Assembly: GCA_947492995.1 (NCBI GenBank)
Contig: CANLOU010000002.1
Location: 908,380 to 972,379, forward strand
Source: an uncultured Litoreibacter sp.
GTDB lineage: Bacteria > Pseudomonadota > Alphaproteobacteria > Rhodobacterales > Rhodobacteraceae
Reading direction: 5' to 3'
DNA: 64,000 nt
Within the stretch, counting starts at the first letter, position 1. Each line of letters opens with the position of its first letter. The notes below the pieces were generated by a model, which saw nothing but the letters and a program-made list of their open reading frames with translations, did no database searches and was not told the origin of the DNA. This document shows, piece by piece, positions 39,465 through 48,049 of this stretch. The translations under genes and the position numbers were made by a program.

Positions 39465-40993
39465 GCCGCGATGAGATAACCATAGTCATATCCGTTTCCT
39501 GACGCGTCAAGAATGACAAAGCTTGAGGCATCTGGCACAGCTGGTTCGTCAAAAACCAATTCGCCATCTACCTCGGTCGCGACCTGGAAGACATTATTGG
39601 TGACGACCGCGAAGAGCTCTCCATTCACAAAAACACGGACGGTGGCATTGGCATCCCGAACCGCCTCGTCGAAATTCACAAACTCCAGCGAGGATTCGAC
39701 GGTAATCGTTCCGCCATACCTTGGATCATCCTCGTCCATATCAAGCACCAGTCTATGGCCGTCCCAATCCTGAAAATTAATTGTGCCATCGCCTGTTTCT
39801 TCTACCACGTTCACAAACAGCCCTTCGCCAGCATCATCATCTTGAGGAGAGACTGCATCGGCGAGATCAATCGTGTCACCCTCGCCCGCAACCACGATGG
39901 TGAAAGGGTTCACAGCGTAAATGACGTCTTCACCTTCACCGCCGATCAACAACGTTGGGTACTGCGCCGAACCCGTCGCGGCGGATGCGTCGATATAGTC
40001 GTCGCCGCCAAGACCCAGAATTGTGTTGCCCTCGCCTGTCACAACAAAATTGTCGTCCCCGTCAGTGCCTGTTGTGGGTGGATACCCTTCAATGCCGGTT
40101 ACGTCCCCTGTTTCGCCAAAGCCCGCCTCATCAACGATAGAATAGTCAAAGCTAATATCATCCGCCCCAAAGCCGTCAACACCGCCAACAAGGGTCGCGA
40201 CGACGTTTCCGTCGATCACAATTTCCGTACCCGCCTCGGACTCTTGGACTTGGTAGTAAACAGGGTCCTCAGTCGAAGTACTCGTCACACGGATACGATC
40301 TTCACCCGGAACAAACCCCTCGATAAGGCTCGTCTCCTGAGCGGTATAGCTCAGCAAATACGTATCGCTTCCAGCCCCCCCGATCAGGGTGTCACCACCT
40401 TCAAATCCACCAGAGAGTATGTCGTCTCCTGCGCCGCCTTCCAGACGATCTATACCGCCGTCACCTCCGATAACATCATCGCCAGCACCGCCGAGCAAGA
40501 TGTCGTCGCCGTCCCCGCCGTCCAAGAAGTCGCCACTTCCTCCGCCATCGAGGAGGTCATTACCTGCACCGCCACTCAAAAATTCGCCGCCACTTCCACC
40601 GATCAAAGTGTCATCGCCATCATCGCCGAATAAGCCGCCGCCGCCTTCACCAGCCTCGATATAGTCGTCACCCGCCCCGCCTTCGATGCGATCAAAGCCG
40701 TCACCGCCAAAAGCCGTGTCATCCCCATCTCCAAGAAGGACGCGATTTTCGCCCTCACCGGTGATGGTGACCGTGTCGTCGCCAGCACCTGCTTCGATGC
40801 GAACATAACCATCCGTGTCGGCTGTCAGGACGTCGTCGCCATCGGTGCCGATGATCGGCTCAAGCGGTTCTTCCTCGGGGGACGGCTCAGGTTGATCTTC
40901 CGGTTGCTGATCCTCCACTTCATCATTTGACGACGCGATAAGTCCAAAGGCCAAAGAGCCAGCGAGCAAGAACAGAAGTGCGGCAGAGATCAT
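39461..40993 (-). CDS. RTX-type calcium-binding repeat protein (paralog 2)
   Basis: A 510-residue protein with the same layout as the neighbour at 37429: hydrophobic start (MISAALLFLLAGSLAFGL), an acidic stretch rich in Glu, Pro and Asp, then GGxGxD repeats (about residues 75-210: GGAGDDYIEAGEGGGGLFGD and similar) and a non-repetitive end closing with SGNGYDYGYLIAA. ATG at 40993 (a TTG codon precedes it). The carboxy-terminal closing motif is shared with paralog 1 but not with paralog 3. Confidence 0.85.
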   Translation of the reverse strand: MISAALLFLLAGSLAFGLIASSNDEVEDQQPEDQPEPSPEEEPLEPIIGTDGDDVLTADTDGYVRIEAGAGDDTVTITGEGENRVLLGDGDDTAFGGDGFDRIEGGAGDDYIEAGEGGGGLFGDDGDDTLIGGSGGEFLSGGAGNDLLDGGGSGDFLDGGDGDDILLGGAGDDVIGGDGGIDRLEGGAGDDILSGGFEGGDTLIGGAGSDTYLLSYTAQETSLIEGFVPGEDRIRVTSTSTEDPVYYQVQESEAGTEIVIDGNVVATLVGGVDGFGADDISFDYSIVDEAGFGETGDVTGIEGYPPTTGTDGDDNFVVTGEGNTILGLGGDDYIDASAATGSAQYPTLLIGGEGEDVIYAVNPFTIVVAGEGDTIDLADAVSPQDDDAGEGLFVNVVEETGDGTINFQDWDGHRLVLDMDEDDPRYGGTITVESSLEFVNFDEAVRDANATVRVFVNGELFAVVTNNVFQVATEVDGELVFDEPAVPDASSFVILDASGNGYDYGYLIAA

Positions 40994-41122
40994 CAATTTT
41001 ATCCAAATAATTCAGTAGAATAGTGCTGATTAACCATTTCAACTTGCCCAAATTATGTCAAGCGAAAGGCAACCCCATGCCGCCGCTGTTTTCGCAACGC
41101 AGGGGCATATCAGACCAAACAA

Positions 41123-41150
41123 AAAGGCCGCATCCTCTGATGCGGCCTTT
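41123..41150 (-). terminator. Terminator of RTX paralog 3
   Basis: AAAGGCCGCATC/GATGCGGCCTTT is a strong stem 23 bases past the stop of paralog 3; T-rich on both strands, so it may work in both directions. Confidence 0.8.
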
Positions 41151-41172
41151 GTTGGTTCAGTCTCCGGACAGG

Positions 41173-42597
41173 TTAGGCCGCGGGGACTGGAAGTGGCTCA
41201 GGTTCCGCGACAATCTCTACTGGGGGCAGTGGAGGTTCGATCACGGGCTCATCGCCTTCGATGATAATATCATCCAGCGTCAGCGCAGCCGCGCCGGAGC
41301 CGCTGACATTGATGACGTAGGCCAGCTCTGGATCGTTCGGGTTCACGGTGATCAAAGCCTGATCTTCACCCTGCTGGGTGATTTCCACCACGCCCGGCAG
41401 GCCGTCGAAGCGGATCACGATCTGTTCGCCAGCTTCAAGATCGCCGATTTCAACACCGGTTGCGCCGTCCTCAATGATGAATGTGTCGGTGCCTTCGCCA
41501 CCACTCATGGTTGTGTCTACACTCAGGGCTTCGGCCAGCAGAATGTCGTCGCCCGCCTCACCCATCAGCTGATCCAACGTGCCAGCACCAGAGTTGAGGA
41601 AGTCGTTGCCGTCACCGCCCGAGATCGTGTCGGTGTTGCCGCCACCGAACAGACGGTCATCGCCGTCATTGCCGTTGACTTCATCATCGCCAGCCCCACC
41701 CGACACGCGGTCGTCGCCTTCATTGCCATTCAAGATGTCAGCACCGGGACCACCAAAGACATTGTCGTTGCCTTCAAGAGCATTGACGATGTCGTCACCG
41801 GCACCTGCTTGAATGTCGTCCACACCGGCGGTGCCGTCGATCACGTCATCCTCGTCAGTGCCCTCGATCAGGTTGGCAGGTTCGATCAACATGCTATCGC
41901 CAGCCAGAATGCCAGCGGCCGTGTTGTCTGTTTGGGTCAGGTCACGGAACAGGATGTCTTCGGCCAACAAATCCTCGACGTCGCCCGACACATTCACATG
42001 CACCGCGCCGTCAATGATGACGTTCGCCGTGCCATCGTCCTGAAGCTCGACCGAAACCGAGGCCGGATCAACCAATTCAGTTGTGTTGATGACGATCTGG
42101 TCAGGCGCGTCCAGGTCAGTGATGGCGTTGCCCGGGTTGCCAATATCCAGCACGAACAGGTCCGTGCCCGCTTTGCCACCGGTCAACGTGTCTTCGCCGT
42201 CACCAGCGATCAGCACATCATCACCGCGGTCGCCCGCCAGCACGTCATTGCCTTCGCCGCCCATCAGTATGTCGTCGCCGCGACCGCCGGTAGCCGTGTC
42301 GTCACCCGCGCCAAGGTCGATCTCGTCATCGCCGCGCCCCGCGTAAACGGCGTCATCACCGTCGCCGCCAGACACCTTGTCATCGCCAAAACTAGCGTCA
42401 ACCGCGTCATTACCCTCGCCACCAACGACAATGTCGTTGCCTGCGCCCGCATAGATGCTGTCGTCGCCTGCACCACCTGTGAAGCCCTCGTCAGCGTCGG
42501 TGCCTTCAAGGCGATTATCCTCGTCGTCGCCATCAAATAAAGAGAGTCCGGCAGCAAAGGAGCCGGTAATTGCCATAAGCAAAGCAGCAGAAATCAT
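41173..42597 (-). CDS. RTX-type calcium-binding repeat protein (paralog 3)
   Basis: A 474-residue protein starting MISAALLMAITGSFAAGL like its two neighbours. Two blocks of GGxGxDxxx repeats (about residues 25-125 and 225-310) are separated by a non-repetitive segment (VLDIGNPGNAITDLDAPDQ...). The end is proline- and glutamate-rich (PPVEIVAEPEPLPVPAA) and lacks the YDY-Y-L-AA closing motif of the others. ATG at 42597 has GGGGTAACGAC upstream. An in-frame start at 42693 is not conserved. Confidence 0.85.
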   Translation of the reverse strand: MISAALLMAITGSFAAGLSLFDGDDEDNRLEGTDADEGFTGGAGDDSIYAGAGNDIVVGGEGNDAVDASFGDDKVSGGDGDDAVYAGRGDDEIDLGAGDDTATGGRGDDILMGGEGNDVLAGDRGDDVLIAGDGEDTLTGGKAGTDLFVLDIGNPGNAITDLDAPDQIVINTTELVDPASVSVELQDDGTANVIIDGAVHVNVSGDVEDLLAEDILFRDLTQTDNTAAGILAGDSMLIEPANLIEGTDEDDVIDGTAGVDDIQAGAGDDIVNALEGNDNVFGGPGADILNGNEGDDRVSGGAGDDEVNGNDGDDRLFGGGNTDTISGGDGNDFLNSGAGTLDQLMGEAGDDILLAEALSVDTTMSGGEGTDTFIIEDGATGVEIGDLEAGEQIVIRFDGLPGVVEITQQGEDQALITVNPNDPELAYVINVSGSGAAALTLDDIIIEGDEPVIEPPLPPVEIVAEPEPLPVPAA

Positions 42598-42720
42598 GTC
42601 GTTACCCCGTTCAAAACGTAAAAAACCTCTTAACGCAAAGTCAGGTATCGTCTTACCATTGTCAAACTCTTGCCGCATTTCGGCCATAAACACAGCGTTT
42701 CCAAAGTGGAAATCGCCTGT

Positions 42721-43830
42721 TTAGGAGGCGCTATCCCTCAGGACATCGCGCACAATTCCAAGGTCGACGTCTGAGGTCACGAAGGCCTCCCCGATGCCGC
42801 GCGCCATGATGAAGTTGAGCGTGCCGGCGACGACCTTCTTGTCTTGCCCCATCAGCTCCACCAGTTTGTCAGGTTCTGGCAGGTCTCCGGCAATGTCGCG
42901 CAGGTCGCGTTTTAGCCCCATATCCGCCAGATGCGCGCGAACGCGGCTTGGGTCTTCTTGGCTGCACAGCCCCATCCGCGCCGACACCTCAAACGCAAGC
43001 GCACAGCCGATTGCCACGCCCTCGCCATGAAGCAATCGGTCCGAGTAGCCCGTGGCGTTCTCCAACGCGTGGCAGAAGGTGTGGCCAAGATTGAGAAGCG
43101 CCCGCTCCCCCTGCTCAGTCTCGTCTCGGGCGACGATACCCGCCTTCATCTCGCAAGACCGCTTCACGGCGTAGATGCGCTTTTCAACGTCACCGGCCGC
43201 CATTGCTGGTGCGTTTGCCTCCAGCCAATCAAAGAAAGCGACGTCGCCCAAAAGCCCATATTTCACGACCTCCCCGTAGCCCGCCAGAAAGTCGCGCTCC
43301 GTCAAGGTGCCCAGCGCAATGACATCGGCCAGAACCAATGCAGGCTGGTGAAATGCGCCGATTAGGTTCTTGCCATGCTCCGAGTTAATTGCCGTTTTGC
43401 CCCCAACCGAGCTGTCCACCTGCGCGAGCAAGGACGTGGGAATTTGCACGTAACGCACCCCTCGCCGCAGCACCGCAGCGGCAAAGCCCGCCAGATCGCC
43501 AATGACCCCGCCGCCCAAAGCAACGACGACATCACCGCGCTCGACCTTTTGTTCCAGCAGCCAATCCACGGCACGGGAAAAATGAGGCCACGACTTCGTG
43601 GCCTCTCCCGCAGGTAAGGCAAGCGAGACCATGTCGATCCCTGCAGCAGCCAGTCCGTGTCGCAGCGTTTCCAGATGCAAGGCGGCAACGTTGTCATCCG
43701 TCAGCACCGCGACGCGCCCTTTCACGCCCAGCCCGGCCATCAAGGGACCAGCCTGTCCTAGCAACCCCTCGCCAATCAGGATGTCGTAGGCGCGCTCGCC
43801 CAGTTCCACGCGTAGCTTTTCCATACTCAT
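42721..43830 (-). CDS. aroB: 3-dehydroquinate synthase
   Basis: Second step of the shikimate pathway. A 369-residue enzyme with the NAD-binding and metal site patterns VVALGGGVIGDLAGFAAAVLRRG, PTSLLAQVDSSVGGKTAINS and LNLGHTFCHALE with the zinc ligands. The ATG at 43830 overlaps the aroK stop (ATGA), so aroK-aroB is coupled. Confidence 0.97.
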   Translation of the reverse strand: MSMEKLRVELGERAYDILIGEGLLGQAGPLMAGLGVKGRVAVLTDDNVAALHLETLRHGLAAAGIDMVSLALPAGEATKSWPHFSRAVDWLLEQKVERGDVVVALGGGVIGDLAGFAAAVLRRGVRYVQIPTSLLAQVDSSVGGKTAINSEHGKNLIGAFHQPALVLADVIALGTLTERDFLAGYGEVVKYGLLGDVAFFDWLEANAPAMAAGDVEKRIYAVKRSCEMKAGIVARDETEQGERALLNLGHTFCHALENATGYSDRLLHGEGVAIGCALAFEVSARMGLCSQEDPSRVRAHLADMGLKRDLRDIAGDLPEPDKLVELMGQDKKVVAGTLNFIMARGIGEAFVTSDVDLGIVRDVLRDSAS

Positions 43831-44387
43831 CTTTCCACTATCCCCGCTTGCGTCAGCGCCGCGCAAACCGCTTCCGCCATCTCTTCGATGGAATAATCTG
43901 CCCGCGCTTCCACGGCCAAATCAGCTTCGGCGTAGATCGGGTTCCGGGCCTCGTAAATCTCGCCCAAGGTGCGTCTTGGGTTGTCGGTCCGCAGCAAAGG
44001 TCTGGTGTTCTTGTGTTTCACCCGGTTCCACAGCAATTCAAGATCGGCCTTAAGCCAAACCGTCACGGCTTTGTCGGCAATCAAGACGCGGTTGCGATCT
44101 GACATGAACGCACCGCCGCCAGTGGACACCACAGCGGGCGCTCCCGTCAGTAGTCGATCAATCACTTCCGTTTCGCGCGCACGAAAGAAGTCTTCCCCGT
44201 CGCGTTCAAAGATTTCCGCAATGCTCATGTTGGCCGCTTCGGTCAGCGCCTCATCGGAATCGAGAAACTGGACCTGCAAAATGTCGGACAAAGCCAACCC
44301 AACAGCGCTTTTGCCGGCACCCATCATGCCCACAAGAACCACTGGTTTTCTCAAATTCGCAGGTTTAGGTGGCATTCTCTCGCTCAA
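43827..44387 (-). CDS. aroK: Shikimate kinase
   Basis: Phosphorylates shikimate. A 186-residue P-loop kinase: VVLVGMMGAGKSAVG, the shikimate-binding LDSDEAL and ERDGEDFFRARETEV, and the STGGGAFMSDRNR motif. Translationally coupled to aroB. Divergent from a small membrane protein gene. Confidence 0.96.
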   Translation of the reverse strand: MSERMPPKPANLRKPVVLVGMMGAGKSAVGLALSDILQVQFLDSDEALTEAANMSIAEIFERDGEDFFRARETEVIDRLLTGAPAVVSTGGGAFMSDRNRVLIADKAVTVWLKADLELLWNRVKHKNTRPLLRTDNPRRTLGEIYEARNPIYAEADLAVEARADYSIEEMAEAVCAALTQAGIVER

Positions 44388-44513
44388 TTTACAATTCTTG
44401 TCACTGAATGGCGTGATCTTGCCGCGAACGCCATATATAAATGTAGCAAATCGGTAAGGCGTCGCGGGTAACGAGCGCCCCGAAGAGGCAGAGCAAAGTT
44501 AAGGCAGAGGCAT

Positions 44514-44648
44514 ATGGGGCGGCTTTTCAAGCTATTGGTTTTTCTGATCGTGATGGGCATCGTCGCCATTATCGGCTATGCGTATTTCGGCGACCTGTCT
44601 CCAAATCGGGTCGAAGTGAATCAACCGGTTGTGCTGGATGCGAATTAG
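44514..44648 (+). CDS. Short single-span membrane protein
   Basis: A 44-residue peptide, MGRLFKLLVFLIVMGIVAII and a short polar tail GYAYFGDLSPNRVEVNQPVV..., with one membrane segment. It is too short for the standard length cut-offs. I recall similar short proteins near aroK in Rhodobacterales. The end overlaps the start of the next gene by 11 bases, which supports translation. GGCAGAGG upstream. Function unknown. Confidence 0.6.
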   Translation: MGRLFKLLVFLIVMGIVAIIGYAYFGDLSPNRVEVNQPVVLDAN

Positions 44649-46185
44649 GGCTGTAGCGTTTTCGATTTATGTGGCTGTCTTTTCCCTGCCTGCCTTGGCG
44701 CAGGACGAGGGAGAACCGCTCTCAGCCATTGATTGGCTATCAGACGTCGTGCGCGAGGTCCCAAAACCTATCGTCGACCAACCCAAGCCCTCGACCCAAG
44801 ATGTCTCCACGGATGCATCTGTCATCGAGGTGACGACAACACCGCTGGGCCAATTGAAGCTGGATGCCGTTGGTTTGCTGCCCCGTGCCACCACCGGGCT
44901 GCCAGCAGATTTCTGGTCCCGTTCCTCAACCAAACAACTAAGTGCGGAGCTACGCAACCTGCGGTCAGATCTTCCGCCACCCTTGGGGCAGTTTTTGACC
45001 ACGCTTTTGTTGGCAGAACTTCCTGCCCCGGCGGACAGCGCGGATGGTGCGGAAATGTTCCTGGCCCGGGTGGACAAGTTTTTGGAAACTGGCGCGTTGG
45101 ACCAAGCCCAGGCCCTTATTCAGCGTGCCGGGCCGTCAAGGCCGATCCTGTTTGGCCGCTGGTTTGACGTCAGCCTTTTGACAGGACGAGAAGACGCTGC
45201 GTGCAAGGCAATGTTGCAAACACCGTCTATCGCTCCGACCTACCCCGCCCGAATTTTCTGCCTTGCGCGGGCGGGCGACTGGGACGCAGCGGCCCTGACC
45301 CTGGGAACGGGCGAGACGCTGGGCGTGATAAACGACAAAGAAGTCGCATTGCTGTCGCGGTTCTTGGACCCAGAACTGTTCGAGGGAGAACCGCTCCTGC
45401 CGGTCCCTGACCGCATTACACCGCTGTCGTTCCGGATGCATGCCGCAATCGGGGAACCGCTCAGCATCGGTGGCCTACCCCATGCTTTCGCTTATTCGGA
45501 ACTTGGCGACAATGGGGGATGGAAGTCCCGCATCTCTGCCGCTGAGCGGCTGACCCGCACTGGTGCAGTGCCGCCAAAGACCCTGTTTTCGCTTTACAAC
45601 GAACGTAGCCCCGCGGCGTCAGGTGGCGTTTGGGATCGGGTTGAGGCCGTTCAGGCCTTTGAGGTTGCGCTGAAAGCAGGTGATCCCGGCGGCATTGCAA
45701 CTCACCTTCCCCGCGCCATGCGCGGCATGCGCAGCGCTGGTCTGGAACATGCTTTTGCCCAGACCTACGGCCCGCAGCTGCTGAAATTCCCGCTTACCGC
45801 CGAGGCCGCCACAGAGGCCTTGCGCGCAGGCCTGATGTCCAAGGACTATGAGCTTTTCGCCAACTCAGAGATGCCCAGCGGCACGCCTAAGATCTGGAAA
45901 CAGGTCGCTACTGGTCAATTGGCGGGGCTGACCAGCGACGACGCGATGGAGGAAGCGGTGATAGCGGGCTTCAACGCAACCCAACCTCCGGCCCAATTCG
46001 CGGAGCTTCTTGAAAACCGTCGTTTGGGCGAGGCCGTCATACAAGCGATCGGGTTGATGGCTGATGGTGCCCGTACGGACCCCGCGGACATTGAACGTGG
46101 CCTCGGATTGCTGACGCAGCTTGGCCTTGCTGATGTGGCGCGCCAGACCGCGCTGCATATGTTACTAACCCGTCCACGCGCATGA
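44638..46185 (+). CDS. Exported helical-repeat protein of unknown function
   Basis: A 515-residue protein with a signal peptide (MRIRAVAFSIYVAVFSLPALAQ). The mature part is helical with repeated alanine-rich pairs, e.g. LARVDKFLETGALDQAQALIQRAG, reminiscent of an alpha-solenoid (TPR-like) scaffold. No catalytic motif seen. The ATG at 44638 overlaps the small membrane protein gene; xerD starts in a 4-base overlap with its stop. The position upstream of xerD is suggestive only. Confidence 0.7.
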   Translation: MRIRAVAFSIYVAVFSLPALAQDEGEPLSAIDWLSDVVREVPKPIVDQPKPSTQDVSTDASVIEVTTTPLGQLKLDAVGLLPRATTGLPADFWSRSSTKQLSAELRNLRSDLPPPLGQFLTTLLLAELPAPADSADGAEMFLARVDKFLETGALDQAQALIQRAGPSRPILFGRWFDVSLLTGREDAACKAMLQTPSIAPTYPARIFCLARAGDWDAAALTLGTGETLGVINDKEVALLSRFLDPELFEGEPLLPVPDRITPLSFRMHAAIGEPLSIGGLPHAFAYSELGDNGGWKSRISAAERLTRTGAVPPKTLFSLYNERSPAASGGVWDRVEAVQAFEVALKAGDPGGIATHLPRAMRGMRSAGLEHAFAQTYGPQLLKFPLTAEAATEALRAGLMSKDYELFANSEMPSGTPKIWKQVATGQLAGLTSDDAMEEAVIAGFNATQPPAQFAELLENRRLGEAVIQAIGLMADGARTDPADIERGLGLLTQLGLADVARQTALHMLLTRPRA

Positions 46186-47129
46186 ACGCGCCCTTGCCTC
46201 AAACCGCGTCGCGCTGGATTGAAACATTTCTGGAGGCACAGGCAGCCGAGCTGGACGCATCCGAGAACACCCGCCTTGCCTATGGGCGCGACCTTGTCGA
46301 CTGGGCGCACTGGATTGACCGCAACGGCCAAAGTTTTGAGACCGCGTCACGATCCGATGTCGAAAACTACCTCATAGACTGCGATACTGCCGGGCTGGCG
46401 CAATCCACACGCGCCCGACGGCTGTCGTCGATCAAGCAATTTTACCGCTTTGCGTATGAGGAAGGATGGCGCGACGAAAACCCCGCCATCCAGATAAAGG
46501 GCCCGGGGCGCCAGAAATCCTTGCCAAAGACACTGTCACTGGACGAGGTGGACCGACTACTGGGTGCGGCCCAAACCTCTGCCAAGTCGCAAGACGACCG
46601 ACTCCGCAACACGTGCATGATGGAACTGCTCTACGCTACGGGAATGCGTGTCACTGAATTGGTGACCCTGCCCGTCTCTGCGGCGCGCGGCGACCCGCGC
46701 ATGATACTCGTGCGCGGCAAGGGCGACAAAGAACGCATGGTGCCGCTGGCCCCCGCTGCGCGCGACGCGCTGGCCGTCTGGATCAAGCGGCGCGACATCA
46801 TGGAGGACGCGGCCAAGGCGAAAGGCGGCGCCCCATCGAAATTTCTGTTCCCGTCACGCGGCAAAGCCGGTCATTTGACGCGGCATCGGTTCTACATGCT
46901 GATAAAGGAGCTGGCAGTCGCGGGCGGCGTCGATCCATTCAAAGTCACGCCCCACACGCTGCGCCACGCCTTTGCGACCCATCTGCTTGCAGGTGGCGCG
47001 GACCTGCGGGCAATTCAGACAATGCTGGGCCATGCCGACATTTCCACGACCGAAATCTATACACATGTCTTGGATGAGCGACTGAAAGAGCTGGTGTTGG
47101 AAAAGCACCCGCTGGCCGACAACGAGTGA
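46182..47129 (+). CDS. xerD: Site-specific tyrosine recombinase XerD
   Basis: A 315-residue recombinase resolving chromosome dimers at dif with XerC and FtsK. Amino-terminal SAM-like domain (residues 1-105). Catalytic residues: R in LLYATGMRVTELV, K in VRGKGDKERMVPL, H and R in TPHTLRHAFATHLL, H in MLGHADIST and the tyrosine in TEIYTHV. XerD rather than XerC is favoured by the overall similarity; a short-window look cannot exclude XerC. ATG at 46182. Confidence 0.9.
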   Translation: MNAPLPQTASRWIETFLEAQAAELDASENTRLAYGRDLVDWAHWIDRNGQSFETASRSDVENYLIDCDTAGLAQSTRARRLSSIKQFYRFAYEEGWRDENPAIQIKGPGRQKSLPKTLSLDEVDRLLGAAQTSAKSQDDRLRNTCMMELLYATGMRVTELVTLPVSAARGDPRMILVRGKGDKERMVPLAPAARDALAVWIKRRDIMEDAAKAKGGAPSKFLFPSRGKAGHLTRHRFYMLIKELAVAGGVDPFKVTPHTLRHAFATHLLAGGADLRAIQTMLGHADISTTEIYTHVLDERLKELVLEKHPLADNE

Positions 47130-47147
47130 CATTAAGGTAACCCGTAA

Positions 47148-47966
47148 TTAGCGTCGCAAGGCCCGCGGCAGCACGTCCTCGGACGGCCAAATCCCCGTTT
47201 CCAACGCGACCTCGTAGCCTTGTGTCAGTCCGCGGTCGCGCATCGCAGAGGCCGCATCTTGGTGGTCGTAATCAAGCATATGGAATCGGACCCCATCCGG
47301 CCCCAAAACGGCATAGCGGGTTTGGGGGCGACCATCATGGGGCGGCATCCCGACGACACCCGCATTGATCCATTGACGACCGGCCACATGGCGCTCGAAC
47401 GCGATGCCGGAATGGCCTGCGATTACCCCATCAACGCGCCCAACCTCATGCTCGATAGCGCTGACTTCTTCAGCAAAGACTGCCTCCGGGCTGTTGGGCC
47501 AGATAAAGCGCGAAATGTTTGTCAGCCCGCCGTGAATGACCGCATAGCGTCGGCCTTCATGCCGAAAAACGACCATGTCTGGCAGCCCACTTACAAAACC
47601 GTCTGGCAACTTGGAAAGTTGCTGTTGAGCCTCATCAAACCAACGACGAGACGCCACATCGCACTGTGACCCCTCTTCAAAGCCGCATCCGCAATCCGCT
47701 TGACCCTCTGCCAGCTGCTTTTCGACATTTCCCGCCACACGGATGCCTAAACTGTCACCAATCATCCGGTCCAGAACCGCATAGGTGTCGGCACAATAGC
47801 CCACCATATCGCCGGTACAAATGCGATTAAATGTTGGGATATTGCGCAAGTCAGCTGCTTGCGTCACGGCCTCCAAGGCCTGCACATTCGAGTACACGCC
47901 GCCAAACAACAGGACCTCGCCGTCCAGTTGTTCCAGATCGGTGATTTTGTAACGTGCAGAGATCAT
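47148..47966 (-). CDS. Calcineurin-like phosphoesterase, degenerate metal site
   Basis: A 272-residue member of the calcineurin-like metallophosphoesterase family. Expected motifs are altered: the first is GGVYSN (residues 22-27) where the family has GDxHSN; GDMVGY is intact; GNVEKQL replaces GNHD; VIHGG is intact; GHSG replaces GHTH. Some relatives with these changes are widespread, so it may have a different metal arrangement or be inactive. The ATG at 47966 has GGAG upstream. Divergent from the CNNM gene. Confidence 0.75.
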   Translation of the reverse strand: MISARYKITDLEQLDGEVLLFGGVYSNVQALEAVTQAADLRNIPTFNRICTGDMVGYCADTYAVLDRMIGDSLGIRVAGNVEKQLAEGQADCGCGFEEGSQCDVASRRWFDEAQQQLSKLPDGFVSGLPDMVVFRHEGRRYAVIHGGLTNISRFIWPNSPEAVFAEEVSAIEHEVGRVDGVIAGHSGIAFERHVAGRQWINAGVVGMPPHDGRPQTRYAVLGPDGVRFHMLDYDHQDAASAMRDRGLTQGYEVALETGIWPSEDVLPRALRR

Positions 47967-48049
47967 TTGAACTCCATCCCTTGCAGCGATGAGGCAAGAC
48001 CCCCATAACATTGACATACGCAACAATTTAGACGGACAAAACACCCGAA

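Noticed and set aside
39755..40633. Long plus-strand frames opposite the RTX genes
   Set aside because: Periodic GGxGxD codons on the minus strand keep the antisense frames open; their composition is repetitive and meaningless.
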